Positions 9,046 to 16,491 of a stretch of DNA of 33,325 nt are shown here, piece after piece (the stretch's first letter is position 1; the number at the start of each line of letters is the position of its first letter). The translations under genes and the position numbers were made by a program. The notes under the pieces are model-generated. The model did not search any database. It was not told where the DNA came from and saw only the letters and a program-made list of their open reading frames with translations. Origin of the DNA: Bacteroidota bacterium (GTDB lineage: Bacteria > Bacteroidota > Bacteroidia > Sphingobacteriales > Sphingobacteriaceae); NCBI GenBank assembly GCA_013286325.1, contig JABDFZ010000027.1:1-33325 (forward strand), read 5' to 3'.

Positions 9046-10794
9046 TCACTCCACCTTAATAACCTTTGTGCGTTCGGATACACCATTTTCATTTATTGCC
9101 TCTATCTGGAAATAATATGATTTTTCTTTATCCATTGCCTTAAAGTAATATTCGTTAGCGGTATGTACCATTATGCAGTTATACAGCTTATCAGGCGCTA
9201 CACCTGTATAAATATTGTATGCATAAGCGTTATCAACTGTTTGCCACTTTATCCAGGCGCTGCGTTTATCTTTTTCGGTGCGTAAAACAATAAAGTTTTT
9301 TACGGTATCGGGCTTGCTACCGCCGCCATTGCCAAATACCCTCAGGCCGCTTATGGCAAATTTCCCAGTTGGCATGTGTATATTCACCAGTTTAATATAC
9401 CGTGCTTTTATAGGTGTTTGTAGTTCAATATAATCGTGTGGCACATCTGTTTTATTATTGCTTTTATCTGCCAGCATGCTCCACTTTTTATTGTCGGATG
9501 AATAATACAGTTTATATTGGGTATAGGTATCGGTAGCTTTACCTAATATAGTAGCGTCCTGATCAGCATAGTTTATTTGTACTGCGTTTACTGTACTTTC
9601 ATTGCCAAGGTCAGTTTCTATCCACTCGCCTGCATTGCCTGTTGCGGCACTCCAATAGGTTTTTATGCTTTCGTCAACCGCATTATTTGGCAAATAGCCT
9701 CCGAATGTTGATGATACAGTTACCGGCTTGTTGTAATTAAGCAGCATCCAGCCGGTAAAGCGACTTTTTAAATGATCAGCCTTACCATCGGGCAGATAAG
9801 TTGGGTAATCGCCAAATGCGGTATTGCTGTATAGAACGCCATCATTATCAAAGCCTGCTGGCCAGATGCCAAGCCTGCGCTCGAAGCTGTTCTTAACACC
9901 AATAACTACAGTGGCTATATGCCAGTAATTGCCCCATGCATCGGTATAAGTACTTCCATGCCCCGCCCCCCGGGCAAAGCCACCGGGTTTGTAGCTAAAC
10001 GGCATTGACTGCGGGGTAAACGGACCTAAAGGACTATCGCCAACTACTACTCCATCAGCATAGCCGCTGAATTCGGTGCCCGGGGCACCATATTGCAGGT
10101 AATATTTCCCGTTGTGTTTGGTCATCCATGAACCTTCGATGAAAGGATCGAGAAAGGTATCATCCATATTTTCGCCGAAACGCTGCCAGCCGTAGCGGTA
10201 TGGCTGCAGGAAATACATTTCTTTGCGATAAGCTTTTAAATGAAAAGTTTTCGGGTCTATCTCTGCTCCGTACAACGGATAGGTATTGCTGCTGCCATTA
10301 TACATATACAGCTTACCATCATCATCCCTGAAAAAATCAGGGTCCCAGCCACCTGGCTCAAACTCATGAATGGCTTCCTTCCATTCGTTGGCTTTTGGAT
10401 TGGTGCTCATCCAAATGGGGAAGTTTGACGAATAGGTTGAACCAAACACCATTAACGTATCTCCCTGTACCCAAACCGCCGGTGCGCACAGATCATCATA
10501 AACCTTATGTTCGGGCCGTAGAAAATGCCGGAAGATAAACTGCCAATGGTACATATCGTGACTCCACCAGTACCCCCATTGATTGGTTGAGAACAAGTAA
10601 TAATCGCCCTTGTACATGGTAATTACCGGGTCGGCAGTGGCGCGGTGTTTGCCTTCTGTTGCAAAATTGGGGATAGGTGTATAACCGTAATCGATATTTA
10701 TGGGGTTACAATAGGTTAGCTGCTTTTGCTGCGCGATGGAAGAGCTTACAGCCAATAGCAGGCTCACGGATATACAAATGAGATACCTTTTCAT
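9046..10794 (-). CDS. Glycoside hydrolase family 43 with CBM32-like (F5/8 type C) and FnIII-like domains
   Basis: 582 aa with a Sec signal peptide (about 1-21, ending SSSIAQ). The five-bladed propeller catalytic domain covers about 30-340. The GH43 triad is visible as Asp55 (TADPVITM, base), Asp151 (GGWDPDFFRDDDGKLYMYNG, pKa modulator) and Glu220 (DPFIEGSWMTKHNGKYYLQY, acid). Residues about 350-490 look like a discoidin/CBM32 module (NAVDESIKTYWSA, GEWIETDLG, YIKLVNIHMP). The last 85 residues resemble a fibronectin III fold. GH43 enzymes act on arabinosides, xylosides or galactosides; the exact linkage cannot be told. It is the last gene of the PUL, separated from the GH144-type gene upstream by a 125 bp palindromic element. 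It probably works in the periplasm or at the cell surface. Confidence 0.92.
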   Translation of the reverse strand: MKRYLICISVSLLLAVSSSIAQQKQLTYCNPINIDYGYTPIPNFATEGKHRATADPVITMYKGDYYLFSTNQWGYWWSHDMYHWQFIFRHFLRPEHKVYDDLCAPAVWVQGDTLMVFGSTYSSNFPIWMSTNPKANEWKEAIHEFEPGGWDPDFFRDDDGKLYMYNGSSNTYPLYGAEIDPKTFHLKAYRKEMYFLQPYRYGWQRFGENMDDTFLDPFIEGSWMTKHNGKYYLQYGAPGTEFSGYADGVVVGDSPLGPFTPQSMPFSYKPGGFARGAGHGSTYTDAWGNYWHIATVVIGVKNSFERRLGIWPAGFDNDGVLYSNTAFGDYPTYLPDGKADHLKSRFTGWMLLNYNKPVTVSSTFGGYLPNNAVDESIKTYWSAATGNAGEWIETDLGNESTVNAVQINYADQDATILGKATDTYTQYKLYYSSDNKKWSMLADKSNNKTDVPHDYIELQTPIKARYIKLVNIHMPTGKFAISGLRVFGNGGGSKPDTVKNFIVLRTEKDKRSAWIKWQTVDNAYAYNIYTGVAPDKLYNCIMVHTANEYYFKAMDKEKSYYFQIEAINENGVSERTKVIKVE

Positions 10795-10821
10795 TTTGGT
10801 TCAAATATTTTCCGCCTGCAG

Positions 10822-10946
10822 CGTCATGCCGAATTTATTTCGGCACCTCACAGGACAGGTAAACCACATGCTAAGTTGCCATACTCCATGTAGAAATACA
10901 TGCTGAAGACTTAGCATATGGGTGCCGAAATAAATTCGGCATGACG
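10822..10946. repeat. 125 bp nested palindrome (MITE/REP-like element)
   Basis: Terminal arms 10822-10847 and 10921-10946 are perfect 26 bp inverted copies (GTCATGCCGAATTTATTTCG in the left arm). Inside, 10868-10876 pairs with 10909-10917 (ATGCTAAGT/ACTTAGCAT). The centre, 10887-10902, is CATGTA-GAAA-TACATG, a stem with a GNRA-type loop on the plus strand. From memory, similar 'GTCATGCTGAA' repeats are common between Bacteroidota genes. It lies between two co-directional PUL genes and would form a very stable hairpin in their mRNA. Confidence 0.85.
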
Positions 10947-10958
10947 TTTTGGTAATGT

Positions 10959-12299
10959 TTAATTCAGCGCCGGGCTTTGGAAGTTCAGTTTTTTCAAACC
11001 GTTCTTTACTTCGGGGCAGCTCATAAATAAATTCCAGATCAAGCCGCTGCGATAGTTTTCAATCATCACCACTATAGGCCCCTCATCTATTGCAAGATAC
11101 GACTTTGCATACCAATTATGCGATTCACTGAAAGCGTCAGTAAAACCATATTCACCCCAGATCTTATCACCCAGGTCATAATAAAAATGGCGAAGGGCTT
11201 TCATTGAATATTCGGGTGTATAAGGGAATGCCGATAGCGCAGCAGTTGGCGTTATAACCCCCAGATCGTTGTTTGGTGCGTGGGCATTGTATCCTTCAAA
11301 ATTATCGCTTGCGGTAAGTCCCCAGCAATTTTCGCCATAGCCTTTATATTTCTTAGGGTTGTCAACACAATAGTCGTGATTGATAAGGGTATGATTTAAA
11401 TTTTGTTCCCAGTAATCGGCATATTCGTCCTTTAAACCTTTAGGATTAAGTGCCTGGAAAGTGTACTGCGAAAAGAAAAGCGGGCCTCCATACGGGAAAC
11501 CAAGCGGCAACTTATGGCCATAATAGGTTTTTCCATTTTTAAAAAAATCGCTCTGCGCCCAGCCTCCATGATAAACATTCGCTCCAACGGGGTACCTGTT
11601 TGCCGAAGCTGCCAGCACATAAGTAATTAAACATTCGTTAAAGCCGCGGATGGGAAAGTTCATTGCCCAGCCATTGTTGGGCGACCAATGCCAGTAAAGG
11701 TTATCCCTGCCATCACGGGTAAACCAGCTCCATTCCATATCGTCCCATAACCTGTTTATCATCCCTCTTATTATTTCTTCCTGTTGGTTATTAGCATTAA
11801 AATATTGCCTGGCGCACAACAATCCTTCGAAGAGGTAAGATGTCTCTACAATATCTGCACCGTCATCTTTACGGCCAAAAGGGATCACTTTCCCTGTCTG
11901 GCCATTTAGCCAATGCGGGAACGCCCCGTGAAAGGAATCAGCTTTGCCTAAAAAGTCTAATATTTTCAGCATACGGTTAACCGCCTGCTCGTGGGTTATC
12001 CATTTGCGGTGATCGGCCACAATCATTGCCATAATTCCAAAGCCCGAGCCGCCGGTAGTAACTACTTCAGTTCCATAATCATAAGCAACATTACTGCGTT
12101 CGCGGGCAAGGCCGCTTGTAGGGTGGCCAAAATCCCAGAAATAACGGAATGTTTGCCGCTGAACGACATCGAGTAGGGCGCTGTCTGTAAGATTTTTTAT
12201 TATGCCAACAGGCTTAATACCACCTTCTGTTGAAGCTGGCTTTTGCGCCAAACAGCAGGCGGACACGAGGATTAGTAGAGGAAATATGATTTTTTTCAT
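10959..12299 (-). CDS. PF10091 'glycoamylase' family hydrolase, GH144-type (putative endo-beta-1,2-glucanase)
   Basis: 446 aa from the ATG at 12299 (MKKIIFPLLILVSACCLAQ). An upstream in-frame ATG at 12416 would overlap the preceding gene and put non-signal sequence ahead of a good signal peptide, so it is rejected. VSAC could be a lipobox (Cys15); the alternative is signal peptidase I cleavage after CLA. The (alpha/alpha)6-barrel domain fills the rest: RQTFRYFWDFGHPTSGLARE, GGSGFGIMAMI, HGAFPHWLNG, DDGADIVETSYL, WHWSPNNGWAMNF, LAIDEGPIVVMIENYRSGL. PF10091 members of GH144 hydrolyse linear beta-1,2-glucan, but not every PF10091 protein is characterised, so the activity is inferred. The catalytic region closely parallels that of the next gene upstream, as expected of a tandem duplicate. 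Confidence 0.85.
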   Translation of the reverse strand: MKKIIFPLLILVSACCLAQKPASTEGGIKPVGIIKNLTDSALLDVVQRQTFRYFWDFGHPTSGLARERSNVAYDYGTEVVTTGGSGFGIMAMIVADHRKWITHEQAVNRMLKILDFLGKADSFHGAFPHWLNGQTGKVIPFGRKDDGADIVETSYLFEGLLCARQYFNANNQQEEIIRGMINRLWDDMEWSWFTRDGRDNLYWHWSPNNGWAMNFPIRGFNECLITYVLAASANRYPVGANVYHGGWAQSDFFKNGKTYYGHKLPLGFPYGGPLFFSQYTFQALNPKGLKDEYADYWEQNLNHTLINHDYCVDNPKKYKGYGENCWGLTASDNFEGYNAHAPNNDLGVITPTAALSAFPYTPEYSMKALRHFYYDLGDKIWGEYGFTDAFSESHNWYAKSYLAIDEGPIVVMIENYRSGLIWNLFMSCPEVKNGLKKLNFQSPALN

Positions 12300-12340
12300 T
12301 TTAGTTAGTTCATTTCCTGCAATAAGCAGCAGGGTTTTTA

Positions 12341-14005
12341 TTATAAATAAGGCCCGGTGAACCCCAAGTTTTTCATTCCTGTTTTTATTTCGGGGCAGCT
12401 CATAAATAAATTCCAAAGCAGGCCGCTTCTATAATTTTCTGTCATTACAATTATCGGCCCTTCATCAATAGCCAGGTATGAACTGGCAAACCAGGTATCG
12501 GTAAGATTAAAGGAATCGTAAAAACCATACTGCCCCCACATTTTATCGCCAAGCTTATAATAAAAAAATTTTAAAGCCTGCATTGATTGTGTTGGCGTAT
12601 ATGGCAATGATGAAATTGCAGCTGTTGGGGCAATTACCCCAACATCGTTAGTTGGCGAACTTGCGGTATAGCCATTTTCAATATCGCTTGCAGTAAGCCC
12701 CCAGCAATTTGCGCTATAACCGTTGTAAGCTTTTGGATTAGCCACACAATAATTATAATTGATCATTGTGTGTGCGGTGTTTTGCTGATCGTAACTGGCA
12801 TAGGCATCGGATAACCCGTTAGGGTTTATCCCCATAAAAGAATATTGTGAAAAGAATAAAGGGCCACCACCAGCCGGGCCCAATGGCAATTTAACACCGT
12901 AATAAGTATTGCCGTTTTTCATCCCGCCATTAAGCGCCCATCCGTTATCATAGACGGCTTTGGTGATAGCGTGTGTTGTTGACGATGCTCCCAAAACATA
13001 AGTTATCAATGCTTCGTTCCATCCGTTAACCTGCATATTTGTAGACCATCCATAATTCGGGCTCCAATGCCAGAATAAAGTGTTCTGATTATTTTGCCTG
13101 AACCAGTCCCATTCCACATTGTTCCATAGTGTATTTATGTCTGTTCTCAGTTTTGTTTCATCTGTACCTGCGCTGTTAAAATACTGACGTGCCGTTAATA
13201 AGCCTTGCATCAGGTAAGCGGTTTCAACAAGGTCTGCACCGTCATCCTGAGTGCTAAAAGGGATAATGGCCCCGGTGGTCCCGTTCATCCAATGAGGGAA
13301 AGCCCCGTGAAATGTTTGCGCGGTATTTTTTAAGAAAGATACTATTTTTTGCATCCTTGTAAGGCCATCGGCCCTGGTAATAAAGTTACGGCTTACCCCG
13401 GTAACAATGGCCATTACGCCAAAACCCGACCCACCGATTGTTACTGTTTCGCCTGATGTATTACGTTCGCGGGCAAGGCCGCTTGTCGGGTGGCCAAAAT
13501 CCCAGAAATATTTAAAGGTTTGTTTTTGAACCAGATCGAGCAGCGCATCATCACTAATTTGCGGGAATTTATCTGCCGGATCAATGGCTGTGGTTAACTG
13601 GAGACTGACAGGAGATTGCAACACTCCATTTTTTGAAGATTTAAGATTGATTGAGACAATTAACGTGTATTGCGTTATAGGCTGTAGGATTGACGATGTA
13701 ACAACAACTGTACTGTCGTTATTTTCATAGGCAACAGTGTAATTTACAGCAGTGCCGGTTTTGCTTTTCAAGCTGATGCTGTTAGCAACTGTAGTGTGGT
13801 TTACAGCAGCCGAAAAAGAAAGTTTAATAACCGGTGTATAGTTCACATTTATATAATTGAGGCCGTTATATATGCCGTTAACTTTAAGTGAATTAAAGCT
13901 GAAAGATGCCGGTGTTGCAGGCGGAGGAGTTGGTTGTTTTTCTTTACTGCACGATATTAATATCGTTAGCGCCAATAAACCCCAATAAATTTTATAATAT
14001 TTCAT
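12341..14005 (-). CDS. Lipoprotein PF10091/GH144-type hydrolase with N-terminal Ig-like domain
   Basis: 554 aa. The lipoprotein signal MKYYKIYWGLLALTILISCS has its lipobox Cys at residue 19 and is followed by a Pro-rich linker, so it is likely anchored to the outer membrane. Residues about 34-145 look like a bacterial Ig-like (Big_5-type) domain (VIKLSFSAAVNHTTVANSI, ITQYTLIVS). The catalytic domain from about 150 repeats the blocks of its neighbour: QKQTFKYFWDFGHPTSGLAR, HGAFPHWMNG, DDGADLVETAYL, LFWHWSPNYGW, LAIDEGPIIVMTENYRSGLL. The Ig-like module probably spaces the enzyme away from the membrane. A plausible division of labour is surface cleavage by this enzyme and periplasmic cleavage by the 446-aa paralogue. 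It begins just after an intrinsic terminator, so it may need readthrough or its own promoter. Confidence 0.87.
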   Translation of the reverse strand: MKYYKIYWGLLALTILISCSKEKQPTPPPATPASFSFNSLKVNGIYNGLNYINVNYTPVIKLSFSAAVNHTTVANSISLKSKTGTAVNYTVAYENNDSTVVVTSSILQPITQYTLIVSINLKSSKNGVLQSPVSLQLTTAIDPADKFPQISDDALLDLVQKQTFKYFWDFGHPTSGLARERNTSGETVTIGGSGFGVMAIVTGVSRNFITRADGLTRMQKIVSFLKNTAQTFHGAFPHWMNGTTGAIIPFSTQDDGADLVETAYLMQGLLTARQYFNSAGTDETKLRTDINTLWNNVEWDWFRQNNQNTLFWHWSPNYGWSTNMQVNGWNEALITYVLGASSTTHAITKAVYDNGWALNGGMKNGNTYYGVKLPLGPAGGGPLFFSQYSFMGINPNGLSDAYASYDQQNTAHTMINYNYCVANPKAYNGYSANCWGLTASDIENGYTASSPTNDVGVIAPTAAISSLPYTPTQSMQALKFFYYKLGDKMWGQYGFYDSFNLTDTWFASSYLAIDEGPIIVMTENYRSGLLWNLFMSCPEIKTGMKNLGFTGPYL

Positions 14006-14045
14006 GCCTGAATTAAAGATACCGGACAGATCCTGTTTAAATTAG

Positions 14046-14081
14046 AAAAAAAGAGGCTGCCCGGATAACCCTGACAACCTC
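14046..14081 (-). terminator. Intrinsic terminator inside the PUL
   Basis: On the minus strand the sequence reads GAGGTTGTC, then a GG-rich upper stem and loop, then GGCAGCCTC followed by seven T (plus-strand A-run 14046-14052). The nine-pair lower stem includes G-U pairs. It lies 15 nt past the LamG lipoprotein stop and before the start of the first GH144-type gene, so it should reduce transcription from the susC/susD block into the enzyme genes. Confidence 0.8.
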
Positions 14082-14096
14082 ATAATCAATCAACCT

Positions 14097-14978
14097 TTAT
14101 CTTCCTGCTTTTTCCAGATTATAAACAGCATCTAACTGAGAAGATGTTAGCACTTTGCTATATATTCTAACCTGATCAAGTTTACCTGTTAAAAACCCTG
14201 CCCATGGTTGTGAACCAGTATTGGTTGTGAGCGAAGGCATGGTTTGAAATTGTAATGTTCCAAAAACCATTTGTTTGGCCTGCGACCAATCGAGCGGTGC
14301 AAAACCAGTTACATTGCTATTAGTACCTACAGATTTACCATTGTAATAAACAATTACGGTTGAGGTAGCATCATTATAAGTTACAGCTATATTTATCCAT
14401 GTATTCCATGGGTTCAGAACTTTGTACCCGCCTTCCCACGCGTTTACACCCCCACCGGGAGCATCCAGTTTGGCTGCATTATTAAATACATGCACTTTTA
14501 ATATGCCCGATGTTGCTGTATTATCAGTACCGGTATCAAAGAATATATCGAAGTTACCCCAGAAGTTTAGCGTGCTTGCGATGCCAAAAATGCCTAAAGC
14601 ATTTGTATTTTGTGGCATATTTACCCATGTGCTAATGGTGAAGCTATGCAAAGCCTTTACCGCTGCAGGCACATTGGATACAACATACCCATTATTAGCC
14701 CCCTGCAAAGCTTGTCCTTTAGTGCCTGTTGAAAAGCTTGTTCCGGTTGCAACTCCCGTTGTTGACGACAGGCTATCAGCAAGTGTACCACTGAATGGCC
14801 AATAAGCTACCAGACTGGCGGCTTCAATATCCTTTGTGTTTGCATATCCATCAAACATTGGCAGGGGTTTTTTAGGAGCATACGTTTTTGCATCAAAACC
14901 TTTCTTACATGAGGATATAGTGAAAACTATGGCCGCAGCTGTGACACCCGCCATAAATATGTTTTTAATTGTTTTCAT
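14097..14978 (-). CDS. LamG-like (concanavalin A fold) lipoprotein, putative surface glycan-binding protein
   Basis: 293 aa from the ATG at 14978. An ATG at 14999 overlaps the SusD stop as TAATG and would add seven residues; the shorter form gives a standard lipoprotein signal (MKTIKNIFMAGVTAAAIVFT, ISSC, lipid Cys24). After a linker, residues about 55-290 form a jelly-roll LamG/Laminin_G_3 domain: ASLVAYWPFSGTLADS, FTISTWVNMP, WINIAVTYNDATSTVIVYYN, GKLDQVRIYSKVLTSSQ. No hydrolase catalytic pattern is seen. Its place directly after susD is where SusE/F-like surface glycan-binding proteins normally lie, so substrate capture at the cell surface is the likely role. The gene is followed by an intrinsic terminator. 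Confidence 0.85.
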   Translation of the reverse strand: MKTIKNIFMAGVTAAAIVFTISSCKKGFDAKTYAPKKPLPMFDGYANTKDIEAASLVAYWPFSGTLADSLSSTTGVATGTSFSTGTKGQALQGANNGYVVSNVPAAVKALHSFTISTWVNMPQNTNALGIFGIASTLNFWGNFDIFFDTGTDNTATSGILKVHVFNNAAKLDAPGGGVNAWEGGYKVLNPWNTWINIAVTYNDATSTVIVYYNGKSVGTNSNVTGFAPLDWSQAKQMVFGTLQFQTMPSLTTNTGSQPWAGFLTGKLDQVRIYSKVLTSSQLDAVYNLEKAGR

Positions 14979-14998
14979 ATCTAATATTTTAATAATCA

Positions 14999-16483
14999 TT
15001 AATAATTAGGGTTTTGAACTAACGTACCCGCGCTTAAATCAATCTCATTCTGCGGTAACGGCCAAACCTCATTTTTGCCTGCTGTCCATCCTCTTGGGCC
15101 AAATAATGCCTGAGCCCTTCCCTGGCGGATAACATCAAAGTAGCGGTCAAACTCCATTGCCAGCTCTATGTGCCTTTCGTTCCATATAGCCAGGCGCAAT
15201 GTTGCCTGATCTGTGGTGGTTACTTTTGGCAATATTGCATTGTTAGTACCTCTTGCGCGTGCCCTTACCTGCTCCAGCGGTATCAATGCCGCGGCCGAAT
15301 TACCTAATTCGTTATTTGCTTCAGCATTCATTAATAATACATCAGCATAACGTATTGCTATTTTGTTTTGCTGGCAACCTTCGTTAAAGCCAGAAACATA
15401 TAAGCTAAAAGGAACATAAGATTTTTGATTGTACATGGTGCTGTTACCCGAGGTTGGTATTACATCACCTTCGGGTGTTGTTTCGCCACGAAAGATGATA
15501 GTAGCATCTTTACGCGGATCGTTTGGTTCGTATGATGCAACAAGGCTCGCACTCGGAACATTAAAGCCCCAACCACCGCCGGTTGAACCATCTACTCCCT
15601 GCACCTGCGAATATTGTGAGTTAGATGCATCTGGGTTATTTGGCACCAAAGCGCACTGAATTTCAAATATGGACTCAGAGTTGTTTTTGTGATTGGTTCT
15701 GAACATTTGCTCATAATCAGGAAACAGCGTATATCCTAAAGTCATAACCTGGTTGGTTAAACTAAGCACATCGCTCCATTTTTTCTGATACATAGCAACC
15801 TTGGCATGTAATGCTAAGGCAGCACCTTTTGTAATGCGGCCAATATCGGCAGCGCTGTATGATTGTGGCAGAACTGAAGCAGCATCGGTTAAATCTGTTT
15901 CAATTGCAGCCCAAACCTGTGCTTTGGGGGTACGCGGTATATTATATTCTGATGCGGCTTTAGGTACATGTAAGCGCAACGGCACATCGCCAAAGGCCCT
16001 TACTAACCTGAAATATGCCCATGCTCTTACAAACTTTGCTTCGGCCAGGTATCTTGCTTTTAAATTAGCATCCATGCTGATAGCAGGCACATTGTCTAAT
16101 ATCTGGTTAGCAAAGTTGATTGTTTTGTACTCACCACCCCAGAAATCGGAGATCTGTCCCTCGCCCGAATTTGCTGTAAAATTGTGGAAGTCGTTCATAA
16201 ATGCTGCATCGGCAGCGGTACTGCCTTTATTAACATCGTCCGATCCCATACTTTCAACAGCAATTGAAGCAAAAGCTATATTAGTCCACTCATGCAAATT
16301 GGCGTACATAGCGCTTACGGCTTTGGTAGCATCCGATTCTGTTTTCCAGAATTGGCTCGCTGCTTGATTACCTGCTGGATTTACATTCAAAAAGCTTTTT
16401 TTACAACTCTGGAATATTACTATTAATACAAGAAAGCTTATTCCCAATGCCCTCTGTAATGTTTTTTTACTGTTCTTCATCAT
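14999..16483 (-). CDS. susD: SusD/RagB family nutrient-binding outer-membrane lipoprotein
   Basis: 494 aa. Lipoprotein signal with Cys27 (LIVIFQSCKK) and then the family opening SFLNVNPAGNQAASQFWKTE. TPR-like helices follow (AEAKFVRAWAYFRLVRAFGD, a strong SusD signature, then VPLRLHVPK). The C-terminal part has IAIRYADVLLMNAEANNELG and WNERHIELAMEFDRYFDVIR, both typical of SusD C-terminal domains. SusD proteins sit as lids on SusC transporters and bind glycan at the surface. The gene starts 8 nt after the susC stop, the usual operon order. The start could be Met1 or Met2. Binding specificity cannot be read directly; the neighbouring PF10091 enzymes suggest a beta-glucan. Confidence 0.95.
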   Translation of the reverse strand: MMKNSKKTLQRALGISFLVLIVIFQSCKKSFLNVNPAGNQAASQFWKTESDATKAVSAMYANLHEWTNIAFASIAVESMGSDDVNKGSTAADAAFMNDFHNFTANSGEGQISDFWGGEYKTINFANQILDNVPAISMDANLKARYLAEAKFVRAWAYFRLVRAFGDVPLRLHVPKAASEYNIPRTPKAQVWAAIETDLTDAASVLPQSYSAADIGRITKGAALALHAKVAMYQKKWSDVLSLTNQVMTLGYTLFPDYEQMFRTNHKNNSESIFEIQCALVPNNPDASNSQYSQVQGVDGSTGGGWGFNVPSASLVASYEPNDPRKDATIIFRGETTPEGDVIPTSGNSTMYNQKSYVPFSLYVSGFNEGCQQNKIAIRYADVLLMNAEANNELGNSAAALIPLEQVRARARGTNNAILPKVTTTDQATLRLAIWNERHIELAMEFDRYFDVIRQGRAQALFGPRGWTAGKNEVWPLPQNEIDLSAGTLVQNPNY

Positions 16484-16491
16484 TATTCAAA

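Noticed and set aside
9046..10794. GH43 enzyme as GH32 or GH62, which share the propeller fold
   Set aside because: The spacing and context of Asp55, Asp151 and Glu220 (ADP, WDPD, IEGSW) fit GH43 better than the WMNDPN pattern of GH32.
12300..12416. Longer start for the 446-aa PF10091 hydrolase
   Set aside because: It would overlap the 3' end of the upstream gene by 76 nt and bury a normal signal peptide 39 residues inside the protein.
14422..14805. 127-codon plus-strand open frame opposite the LamG lipoprotein
   Set aside because: It is antisense to a clear jelly-roll lipoprotein and has no recognisable domain.
15801..16367. 188-codon plus-strand open frame opposite susD
   Set aside because: It is fully antisense to a well-supported SusD gene with strong motifs, and its own translation is Ala/Leu-rich with no domain or promoter.
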